From Euphorbia lathyris (lineage: Eukaryota; Streptophyta; Magnoliopsida; Malpighiales; Euphorbiaceae): a stretch of DNA of 64,000 nt. The notes beneath the pieces were generated by a model. It saw only the letters and a list, made by a program, of their open reading frames with translations, had not been told where the DNA came from and searched no databases. Shown here piece by piece: positions 43,981 through 53,947 of the stretch. The first letter of the stretch is position 1. Each line of letters begins with the position of its first letter. The position numbers and the translations under genes were made by a program. The DNA is taken from the NCBI RefSeq assembly GCF_963576675.1, contig NC_088913.1, positions 86,427,001 through 86,491,000 on the forward strand, read 5' to 3'.

Positions 43981-46900
43981 CTTGCATCTTGTTTCTCCTT
44001 GTTATGGTTATGAAGATCATTACTTGGAATTGTTTTGGTGCCGGAGGCATTGCTTTTCAGAGAGCGTTGCGGTATATGGTTAAGACTCACAATCCTTCTG
44101 TTGTGTGTCTCTTGGAAACTAGAATTCCGGGTTCAAGGGCTCTAGAGATTGGTAAGAAAATGGGCCTTCCTAACTGTACTATTGTTGAAGCAGAGGGTTT
44201 TAGTGGGGGTGTGTGGATTTTCTGGGATGATGACCAAGCTAGAGTAAACGTGAAAGTGAAGAACCACCAGTTTATTCACTGCTTTGTTACGATTAAAGGG
44301 GGAGAATGGCATGACACGTTGTTTGAGTTCACTGCCGTGTATGTCAGGCCTCAAATGGCGCATAAGAGGAAGTTCTTTGAGGATATGAAAAACCTAAAGG
44401 ATCTCGTTGTTGAACCATGGCTAATATGTGGGGATTTTAATTGCATCAAAGAAAGTAGTGAAAAGCAGGGAGGCTCGGCAAGGACTCTTAACAGGTGTGG
44501 TCCTTTCTCTGACTGGATCAATCAGCTAAACTTAGTAGATTTGGGTTTTGTAGGTCCAAAATTTACCTGGTACCGAGGCTCCTCTCCTAGGACCAGGGTC
44601 GCGTGCCATCTGGACAGGGGTCTCTGCACTTCTGAGTGGCGCCTTCGCTTCCCTTCCGCGTTTGTCAGACACCTCCAGCGCACTCAATCCGACCACTCCC
44701 CTATTCTTGTGGATCTTTGCGGTGGTGAAAAAAATAAAAGAGATCGCCCCTTCCGCTTTATGAATGCTTGGCTGGAGAACCAATCTCTCCGTGATCAGAT
44801 TTCACAGAACTGGATTCAAACGGATAGCTTGGGTTTGGCCCTTCGGGAAATGTCAGTTCATCTTCAGCGTTGGAACAGGGAGGACTTCGGAAACATCTTC
44901 CATCGTAAGAGACGTGCTTATGCCAGGCTTGACGGAATACAAAAGAGGCTAGCTGATCGTTGTACAAGTGGCCTCATCAGACTGGAAACTAACATCATGA
45001 CCGAGCTTAATCTGATATTGAAACAGGAGGAATTATTTTGGGCGCAAAAGTCCAGGATTCAGTGGCTGACGGAGGGGGATAGGAATACGAAATTCTTCCA
45101 CATGTCGACGGTCATCAGAAACAGGAGAAATACAAAGATTGGTCTTCGTTGTGAGGATGGAACTTGGACCTGGGAGGAAGATCGGTTAAGAAGCATGGCA
45201 GCTAGCTTTTTTCAGCGTCTGTACCATGAGGATATGCCATCATGAATCAGAATTGTGTCGAACCACTCGTTTCATAATATCAGCGAGTCTGAGATGGAGG
45301 AGCTGGCTCATGTGTTTCAGAACGAGGATGTCAGGGAAGCGCTCAAAAGTATGGCACCATGGAAAGCGCCTGGGCCGGATGGTTTTTAAGCAGGCTTCTT
45401 CCAAAAGTTTTGGTCCACGGTGGGATCCTGCACAAGTGAGTGTGTTCTGCGGGGGCTGAATGAAGGGTACTTGGAAGATGGGATGAACACAACGCTTATC
45501 TCTCTGATCCCGAAGGTTAAAGACCCGGAAAGCATGGCACAGTTCAGACCAATCAGCATGTGCAATGTTAGCTACAAGCTTATATCTAAATGTATTGTAA
45601 ATAGGCTGAAGCTCATCCTCCCGAAGGTTGTTGGTCCAATGCAGAGCAGCTTCGTCCCAGGGAGACAGATCTCTGATAACGTGGTGCTCCTCCAGGAAAC
45701 TGTTTTCTCTTTTCAACGGAAGAATAATAAGAGGAATCGGATGCTTCGGAAGCTAGATTTGGAAAAGGCCTATGACCGAATCAATTGGAACTTTCTGAAG
45801 GATACCTTTACTATCCTGGGATTACCTCAGCATTTGATTTCAGTCATCATGACCTGTGTCACCTCCCCTTTTATGCACGTGCTTTGGAATGGGGAGAAAG
45901 GAGAGGGCTTCCATCCGTCGAGAGGGCTAAGACAGGGAGACCCGTTATCTCCTTACCTTTTTGTCCTTTGCCTGGAAAGGTTAAGCCACTTAATTCTGGA
46001 TTCAGTCGAGCAAGGTGACTGGAAACCAATCACTCTGTCGAAAAATGGCCCCAAGCTCTCTCACTGCTTCTTTGCTGACGATATTGTTCTAATGGCGGAA
46101 GCTTCATACCTCCCCTTTTATGCACGTGCTTTGGAATGGGGAGAAAGGAGAGGGCTTCCATCCGTCGAGAGGGCTAAGACAGGGAGACCCGTTATCTCCT
46201 TACCTTTTTGTCCTTTGCCTGGAAAGGTTAAGCCACTTAATTCTGGATTCAGTCGAGCAAGGTGACTGGAAACCAATCACTCTGTCGAAAAATGGCCCCA
46301 AGCTCTCTCACTGCTTCTTTGCTGACGATATTGTTCTAATGGCGGAAGCTTCATGGGATCAAGCTAGAATAATTAAGAAAGTGCTCAGCTATTTCAGTGA
46401 TGGTTCAGGTCAAAAAATTAGTCTTGAGAAATCTTGTTGCTTCTTCTCTTCTAATGTTGATCATCATGTGCAAGGTATGATTACTCAAGAACTAGGCATC
46501 AGAAGCACTCCTAATCTGGGCAAGTACCTTGGCATCCACCTAGCTCATGACAGACTAAACAAACGCTCATTTGATTACGTTCTTGACAGGGTGCGCAACA
46601 GGCTAGCAGGCTGGAAAGAGAAATGCATTTCCTTCGCGGGTAGAACCACCCTTGTGAAATCTGTACTCTCAGCTCTCCCAACCTATACAATGCAAACTAC
46701 TGTTTTTCCGGTCAGCGTTTGTAACAGCCTTGATAGCATCATCATGAAGTTCATTTGGGGAAGTTCTGATAGAAAGAGGAAAATTCATCTAGTTAAATAG
46801 GATGTGGTCTGCAAGCCTCGGGCTCAAGGGGGCTTGGGTATCCGCCAATCCCGGAAGGCAAATTTAGCTAATGTCGCAAAACTTAGTTGGCGGATGCTGA

Positions 46901-48414
46901 CAGAACCGGATTGCCTTTGGGTAAGGGTCTTACGGGACATTTACGCAGGCCAAAGACAAGGTATTGATGCCTTTAGAGATAAAAACCCAAAGAGTGGGAA
47001 CTGGAAGAGCGTGATAAAGGGAGCAGCTGTTTTGAAGCAAGGGTTGATTCGGCTCGTAAAGAATGGTAAGGAAACAAGTTTTTGGAATGAGAAATGGCTT
47101 GGGAATTATTTGCTAGCTGACAGAACAAGCATTTGTCTGACGGAGGAAGAAAAAGCCAAAACGATAGCAGAATACTGGAGAGAAGATGACGGTTGGGATT
47201 GGGAGCGTATTAAGACGCTGCTATCGCAAGATGTGGTCTCGAACCTTGCTTCTATTGTGCTGTTCCGGGATGGCGAAGAGAAGGATTGCTGGTCTTGGGG
47301 GCTTACGGACTCAGGTAACTTTTCTGTGAAATCAGCTTAATCTGTTCACTGTTCCGTTATGCCGGATACCACTGTTCACTGGGATAATGCGGCTTGGAAA
47401 GATCTCTGGAGCATTGAGACAATGGAACGCATTAGGTACTTTTTGTGGACGGTCGGCCATGAAGCCATCCTTACACAAGCGAATCGCTTACGTAGACATC
47501 TAACCACGGATGACAAATGTGGGAGTTGTGGGGAGAGAGAGACGTTGATCCATCTGATTAGGGACTACGTGGAGGCAAGGAGAATCTGGACGTTTTTCGT
47601 CCCGTTCAATCGTCAAACTGAGTTCTTTACAGGTGATTTACACGGTTGGCTTCTTGGGAATATCCGTTCCAAGGATATGTGGAATGGTGTTGCGTGGCCC
47701 TCTATTTTTTCTCTTGGTTGCTGGTATCTGTGGAAATGGAGGAATGAATTAACATTTGAAGGAGAAGTGCAGGATATTGGAGAGAAGTTAGACCATATTG
47801 CGAATCAGGCAAGGGAAATCCGAGGCACCTGCACCACCCGAGGCGCGCATCTGCCTGAGAACAGTAGCAGCTCGGTCCGTCTGGTTAAATGGATACCGCC
47901 GTTCGAAAATTGGATCAAGATTAACAGTGATGGGGCGAGCAGAGGTGATCCGGGTTGGGCGTCTTGTGGAGGCTTAGCTCGGGATATGGAAGGGAATTGG
48001 TTAAAGGGTTTTGTTTGTAACTTAGGGATTTGTACTGCCCTGCTAGCAGAGATTTGGGGTCTCTACTATGGTATTAACTTGGCCCGAGAGATGGGATGGA
48101 GGAAAGTTGTGTTTGAAACGGACTCGCTGACGGCCGTGCGTTTAATCCATGACCGTGGGAAGTCCCTGCACAGATACTATTGGCTAATAAAAGAATGTCA
48201 GAATCGTCTTCAGCATAGTTGGGAGTTTCGCGTTGTTCATACCCTTCGAGAGGGCAATGGAGCAGCGGACTGGTTGGCAAAATTCGCAGGATCTTTGAAC
48301 TTAGGGCATCATGAGTGTGATGATCCCCCTGCAGGCCTACAAGACTTTATTCATGCTGATAAGTGCGGTCTGGGCACTCTTAGGAGGACTCGGATTGATC
48401 TTTTAGGCGATTAG
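43977..48414 (+). pseudogene. LINE ORF2: endonuclease, reverse transcriptase, zf-RVT, RNase H (broken)
   Basis: The ATG at 43977 overlaps the ORF1 end by four bases; a second ATG at 44010 begins at the endonuclease motif (MKIITWNCFGAGG). The endonuclease continues with LICGDFNC and QSDHSPI. The reverse transcriptase (WKAPGPDGF, FRPISMCN, LDLEKAYDR, GDPLSPYLF) carries FADD at 46071-46082. A perfect 247-bp tandem duplication (45861-46354) repeats this block and shifts the frame by one. The rest reads in the new frame: thumb region, zf-RVT (CGSCGERETLIHLIRDY, with Y where a C is usual), and RNase H (INSDGASRG, ETDSL). Stops: TGA 45243-45245, TAA 45387-45389, TAG 46798-46800, TAA 47338-47340. RNase H at the C terminus is typical of one group of plant L1 elements. 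Confidence 0.9.
45861..46354 (+). repeat. Perfect 247-bp tandem duplication in LINE reverse transcriptase
   Basis: Copies 45861-46107 and 46108-46354 appear identical base for base. The unit spans from ACCTCCCCTTTTATGCACG to GCGGAAGCTTCAT and includes the catalytic FADD motif. The length is one more than a multiple of three, so the duplication shifts the frame. Confidence 0.93.
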
Positions 48415-48484
48415 TTTTGGGTTTCTGTTTTGTCGTTTTGTTTCTTGGGGTTTAACACCCTTCCTTCTCATCAAAAAAATATAT

Positions 48485-48860
48485 ATATACTATATATTAT
48501 ATTATATTTTTTATCAGTAAAAAAGGAGGAAGTGACACATCAGCTCCATCATTACTGTTTTATATTATATATATATAGATAGATATGCAACGAATTAGAG
48601 AGATTTTAGGGATTAATTTAAATTTTGCAGAACTTTTAGATATAGATATGCAGAGAATTAGTGAGATTTTAGGGATTAATTTAAGTTCTGTAGAACTCTT
48701 AGATATAGTACGGATAGAATAATCTTTTTTATAGATAAATATAATAATATAATTAAAATTAATATACTATATATTATATTATATATTTTATTAGTAAAAA
48801 AGGAGGAAGTGACACCCCAGCCCTATCGTTATTGTTTTATATTACATATAGATAGATTAT
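48485..48860. repeat. AT-rich minisatellite array, right part
   Basis: It continues the units of 41451-42391, with markers near 48524 and 48801, about 277 bp apart owing to an internal duplication of the TATGCAGAGAATTAG segment. Units here have diverged more. Confidence 0.8.
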
Positions 48861-49171
48861 GTTATTATAAATTATGTTCGAATATAGTTTATCCTTCTAG
48901 ATAAAGTAAAAAATAAAAATAAACTGTAAATTTATGAATAAACTAATATTTAATAAAATTTATATCATTATTTCATTAAATTCTTAATGAATTTCATTGG
49001 TTTGAATTAAATGTTAAAATAATGTAAAGTTTAATTATTATTTTTAGAGGATGTAATATTAATAATGTTGAAATATTTTAATCAACTACAAAATTTTGTA
49101 CTTTTAACTTTTTACATCAAATCATAAAATAGAATTAAAAAATTAGATCTTTATCTCAAACTCAAACTGAA
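48861..49171. other. AT-rich spacer
   Basis: Nothing recognised. Confidence 0.6.
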
Positions 49172-49667
49172 AGGGTAAATCACATCCATGTTTTAACATT
49201 GTGGTCACTAAATTTCAAGTGTTAACAATATGGTCACTGAATTTTACACTTTTTAATATCGGTGGTAACTCAATACCTCAAAACGACCGTTGACAGTCTC
49301 AAAATAAAAGATTCGAAGAATTAATGATATTCTAAGGAACTTTAGTTCTTGAAAACTTTTCGTTTTCGGGTCATTTAGGTGTTGTTTGGTTAGGAGAGAT
49401 AGTGAATTTTTAGAGAGAAAAATCTCCAGAAAAATGTGATTTTGGAAAATAAAAAAATGTGGTTTCATGGTAAATGTCGTTTTGAACTACTTTAATTCTT
49501 GCATATTTTTATTTTGAGGTCGTTAAAAGTCATTTTGAGAAGTTAGTTAAACTTGAGTGGCCACCGGTGTTAAAAAGTATAAAGTTCAGTGGCTATACCG
49601 TTAAGAATTGAATTCAGTGGCTATAATGTTAAAATGGATAAAATTCAATCCATGGGTGTAATTTACC
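49172..49667. mobile_element. Mutator-like MITE, GGGTAAATTACACC family (copy 2)
   Basis: The termini AGGGTAAATCACATCC and GGGTGTAATTTACCT are inverted and have diverged. The core shares CATGGTAAATGTCGTTTTGAAC with the copies at 18513 and 51793. No coding capacity. Confidence 0.7.
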
Positions 49668-49698
49668 TCAAACTGAAATATCAAAGTTTCACCAATAA

Positions 49699-50321
49699 GG
49701 GTCCGTTTGGTATGCCGTAATGTAATGTAAAGGTTGTAATGTAATCAAAGTTGTAATGTAATGGAATTGAATGGCGATTCCATTAGAATGTTTGGTTGAC
49801 AAATTAAAAAAATGATAAAATGTAATTGTCATCACAATATTTATATTTGTTTAGTTAAATATAGTCATAAAATTTTAATTGCATAATTTAAATGAACAAA
49901 AACATAAAAAACGCAAAATTAGTATATAGTTTTTCGCGTTTTTTTACATTTTTTTCATTTTTTGTTTTCCATTTTCAACTTTTTTTCCATTTTCTTTTTT
50001 TTTTCATTTTATCGTTTTGTGTTTTTTTCGCTTTTTTCTCGTTTTTTTTCACGTTTTTCTATGATGAGAGGTGAGATTTAACAAATGAGAGATTAAATCA
50101 AAATTTAAATGTAGAAATTAGGATGATACGATTTGGATGTAATGGGAATTCAAACCCTTTTTTTATATAATGATGATTATAAGAGTTGTTGAACAAATTT
50201 TAATTTATGAATATCTCATTCCATTACGATAAAATTTTGATATGCAACCAAACATAGTAATGGACTTTTAATTTAATGAGCATTCCATTACAAAGCCTAT
50301 TATATCTTACCAAACGGGTCC
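49699..50321. mobile_element. Tourist-like MITE with GGGTCCGTTTGGTA termini
   Basis: The left end GGGTCCGTTTGGTA is inverted at the right end (TACCAAACGGGTCC, one mismatch). It is flanked by TAA on both sides (49696-49698 and 50322-50324), the 3-bp duplication of the PIF/Harbinger group. The arms contain words such as GTAATGTAATG and CATTCCATTAC. The T-rich middle (49920-50060) gives a phenylalanine-rich open frame that is not a gene. Confidence 0.72.
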
Positions 50322-50324
50322 TAA

Positions 50325-51560
50325 AAATCGAAAACAATTTGGTGCTTAAAGTTGTTTTTTTCATTAAAAAAAAAAAAAATAACGTGGAAGTTGAATGAGC
50401 TTGAAGTTGAAGGTGGGTATAACTAAATCCATCATAATTGTTCCATAAAATATTAGAAAGGAATAAAAATAGAAATTGGAAGATATTTTGATGGTATAAT
50501 GTATAGTTTTGCACGTGGATATACCTGTTTGTAACGTGCTAAACGAGACAAAACAAATGGATATTCATATTCTATGATTATGATTTTGATTTTGATTTTG
50601 ATTTTGATTATAATTGAGACATACATTATTCAAATTTCCCAAATTTGAACTAATAAATTGACACATATCCATATCATCAACTATAACATATTACAAAACT
50701 ATAATTAATGTCGTTACTTGATGCATTAAAAAACATATATCTAACATGTGTTTAAATTATAAACTCAATTGATCATTTACATAGACAACTTCAATTGATA
50801 AAACATGTTTAACACAATTATTATTTTTATAATATATATATATAATTTACAAATTTTATAAATAAAATAACACGCTTATAACGTAACATCTTAACATCTC
50901 TTCAATCTCTATTTGGATTTGACTCCTCACAAAACTTAGGGTCTGTTTGATTTAACTGTTCATGTTTATTGTTTATTGTTATTGTTAGCCGTTTGCTGTT
51001 GTTGATAGATAGTAGATGTTAGTCAATTTTTCTGCTAAAAAACAATTGTTTCGAAATTTTATCAAATACTTTTTATTAGCTGTTTAGAATTTAAAAAAAA
51101 AAAACAGTTTTTCACAACCAAATTAACAAAGGGTGGTTGTTGTATTTCATTTTGTATTTTTAAAGATAGAGAATTAACAAAGAGGAGAGAGAGAGAAGAG
51201 AGAGAAGGAAGAAGAAAAATAAGAAATTAGAGAGACGGAGAAGAAATTGTATTTGATTTTTATTTTTTATTTTGGGGTTTGTTTGTGATAATTAGATAAT
51301 AAGAAGAGTTAATTTATAAAATAAATAAATATAAGGACCAAATTAACTCTTTTCATTTTGACTTTTAACATCATTAGTCAATTTTGTATGTGTTTGCTAA
51401 CGAAATGAACTTCAATGTACCATTTTGTAAATTTTTAAATCACAAGGCTGCGATCGAAAACAGGTGTAACCACAAGGTTTACTTTTGTACTTTTGTACTT
51501 GTCCCTAGATTTAAATTGCAAATGCCAAATGGAACCAGAGAGCTTTGGAGATATTTTAAT
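50325..51560. other. AT-rich spacer with a partial fold-back element
   Basis: A segment starting GGGTCTGTTTGATTTAACTG at 50940 resembles the end of the element at 17604-18114 but lacks a clear partner end. A GATTTT run lies at about 50580-50610 and a GA-rich run at 51180-51240. No gene. Confidence 0.45.
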
Positions 51561-52522
51561 GGGTAAATTACATTCATAGCCACTAAATGTTATTCATATT
51601 TTAGGTATGCACTAAATTTCAACACGTAACATAAAAATCATTTAATTTTATATTTTCTAATATTATAGAAACTAAACTTTAATTAACACATCAAAATGAC
51701 CGTTGACAACCTCTAAATCAAAACGTCAAACTGTTTAAAACCATATTTACCATGAAAACATGTTTTTTATTTTCCAAAATCATAAATTTTGAGGGTAAAT
51801 TACACCCATGGCCACTGAGCTTTACCCATTTTCACATTATGGCCACTGAACTTCATTTCTTCTCGGTATGGCCATTGAACTTTACACTTTTTAACAGCGG
51901 TGGCTACTTAACGTCTCAAAACGACCGTTGACAGCTAAAAATAAAAAATCCAAAGCGTTAATGATATTCTAAAGAACTTTAATTCTTGAAAATTTTCGTT
52001 TTGAGGCCATTTTTGTGTTGTTTGGTTAGGAGAGAGAAAGTGAATTTTTAGAGAGAGAAAACTCTAAAAAATGTGATTTTTGAAAATAAAAAATGCGGTT
52101 TCATGGTAAATGTCGTTCTGAACAACTTTAATTCTTGAATATTTTCATTTTGAGGTTGTTAACGATCGTTAAGGGTCATTTTGAGAAGTTAGTTAAATTT
52201 GAGTGGCCACCGGTGTTAAAATGTGTAAAGTTTAGTGGTCATACCGGGAAGAAATGAAGTTCAATGGCCATAATGTGAAGATGGGTAAAGTTCAGTGGCC
52301 ATAGGTGTAATTTACCCTAAATTTTGAAACCTTTTCTCCATAAATATCCAATTTCTCTCTCGTATCGTAATCAAACAATACATAAATGACATCAAAACAA
52401 AAAAGTTAAAGAATTAAACTTTACTTAGAATACCATCCATTCTTAAAGAAATTCTATTTGAAATCATCAACAATCATTTTAAAATTTTAATTGAAGTCCA
52501 ATGGTTACAATATAAAAAAACA
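51561..52522. mobile_element. Mutator-like MITE (copy 3), interrupted by copy 4
   Basis: The left end GGGTAAATTACATTCATAGCC lies at 51561. The core and a degenerate right arm resume after the nested copy, at 52328. The right terminus is lost where copy 5 begins. Confidence 0.55.
51793..52317. mobile_element. Mutator-like MITE (copy 4), nested in copy 3
   Basis: It has perfect 14-bp terminal inverted repeats, GGGTAAATTACACC and GGTGTAATTTACCC, and longer similar arms. It is flanked by the 10-bp duplication TAAATTTTGA (51783-51792 and 52318-52327), close to the 9-bp size of Mutator-like elements. It is the best-preserved family member here and so probably the youngest. Confidence 0.82.
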
Positions 52523-52943
52523 GGTAACTTACACCAATGACCACTGGACTTTACACTTTTTTTTAACACCGGTGGTCACTCAATGCCTCAAAACGACTAT
52601 TGACGGTCTCAAAATAAAATTCGAAGAGTTAATGATATTCTAAGAAACTTTAATTTTTGAAAATTTTCATTTTGATGTCATTTAGGAGTTGTTTGGTTAG
52701 GATAGAGAATGAATTTTGAAAAAGAGAAAGCTCCAAAAAATGTGATTTTGGAAAATAAAAAACACGGTTTCATGGTAAATGTCATCCTGAACAACTTTAA
52801 TTCTTGAATATTTTCATTTTGAGGAGTTAGTGAAAGTTGAGTGGCCAAGTGTAAAGTTCAATGGTTATATCATTAAGAATTGAAGTTCAGTGGTCACAAT
52901 GTTAAAATGAATAAAGTTCAGTAGCTATTGGTATAATTTACCC
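52523..52943. mobile_element. Mutator-like MITE (copy 5)
   Basis: The termini GGTAACTTACACC and GGTATAATTTACC are inverted, with several changes. A deletion in the right arm makes it shorter than the other copies. Confidence 0.65.
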
Positions 52944-53947
52944 TGAAAAATAAAATTGAATAAATTTTAAAGTTTAATTATTATAATATTAATTAAGCAA
53001 AATTCTATAATCATAAATGTATTTTTTTTTTTTTGATGAAATAATCATAAATGTAATTTACCCAATTGTTAACTTAACCTAAAGGTTCCTTCATTTTTTT
53101 ATTTTTTATTTTAATTTGCGCACAATGCAAACTGCATTATTGTACTTATATTAAAGAAAAAAAAATCTCCATTAAACTACCTTCATAAATCATAGATCTA
53201 ATTCAATAATCATAAATTGAAATTATTGTCAAAGTTATATATTATAATATATGCTATTAATACGTTTCACGAGGTTATATATATATATATATAAAGCATT
53301 TTGGGTAAAATTAGATTTTTAAATCACTTTAAAGATTTTGACTAGTCAAATCTCTAACAGTAGTATTTGATGAAAGAAGATTTGAAAGAACTTATTAGAT
53401 CCAAAACACTAATTTTAAAAATGCTGGTTTTAGGAATTTTTTTCAACTAGCTGATTGTTTCATCTCCATCATTTTACTCCTAGTTACTACTCTTTAACCC
53501 CAAATGAATGCTCTCATATCTTTATTTGTCATTTCACAGTATCTTTATTTGTCATTTCACAACAACCGCTATTAGCGATCAGTTAAAATTTACCAAATAA
53601 CCAGCTAGTCAAATCAGCTAACCAAAAAAACATCTAATGTAATAACAATGATAATCATGCGCGTGTTATCAATCAAAACCGACTGTAAATCATGTAAAAA
53701 ATGATAACACCTAGAAAATGCAAAGCTTATAAGATTTAAGAAAATCAAAATTCTATCTCTTTCAAGTTCATAGATCCCGTATATAATCCACAAAAACAAC
53801 TACAAACTCCCATGTCCAAAACAGCAAAATCAACCCATTCTCATAAAAGGAAACAAAGACATTTCATACCAGAAGAAGCACAGTGTAAATCAAACACACA
53901 CATTACAATGGCGTAATTGGAGAACAAAATAATTTGAACTTCTATGT
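52944..53947. other. Spacer and 3' UTR region of the alpha-SNAP gene
   Basis: AT-rich. The last few hundred bases before 53948 should include the alpha-SNAP 3' UTR. A direct repeat, ATCTTTATTTGTCATTTCACA, lies at about 53518-53560. A small minus-strand frame at 53799-53614 shows nothing known. Confidence 0.5.

Larger units (their letters stand above)
42392..48484 (+). mobile_element. L1-type LINE with RNase H, inserted in the minisatellite
   Basis: It has the two-ORF structure of plant L1 elements: ORF1 with DUF4283 and a zinc knuckle, then ORF2 with endonuclease, reverse transcriptase, zinc-binding region and RNase H. The 3' end is a short A-run at 48471-48478. The flanking ATATACTAT (42383-42391 and 48485-48493) is the likely target duplication, and the minisatellite phase is restored when the element is removed. 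The leader before ORF1 is only 13 bases, so the 5' end is probably truncated. Both ORFs are broken. Confidence 0.9.

Noticed and set aside
45785..46018. 77-codon frame whose C terminus is shared with another frame
   Set aside because: It arises from the 247-bp duplication and frame change in the LINE; it is not a separate gene.
49892..50074. Phenylalanine-rich 60-codon frame
   Set aside because: Caused by T-rich low-complexity sequence in the middle of a MITE.
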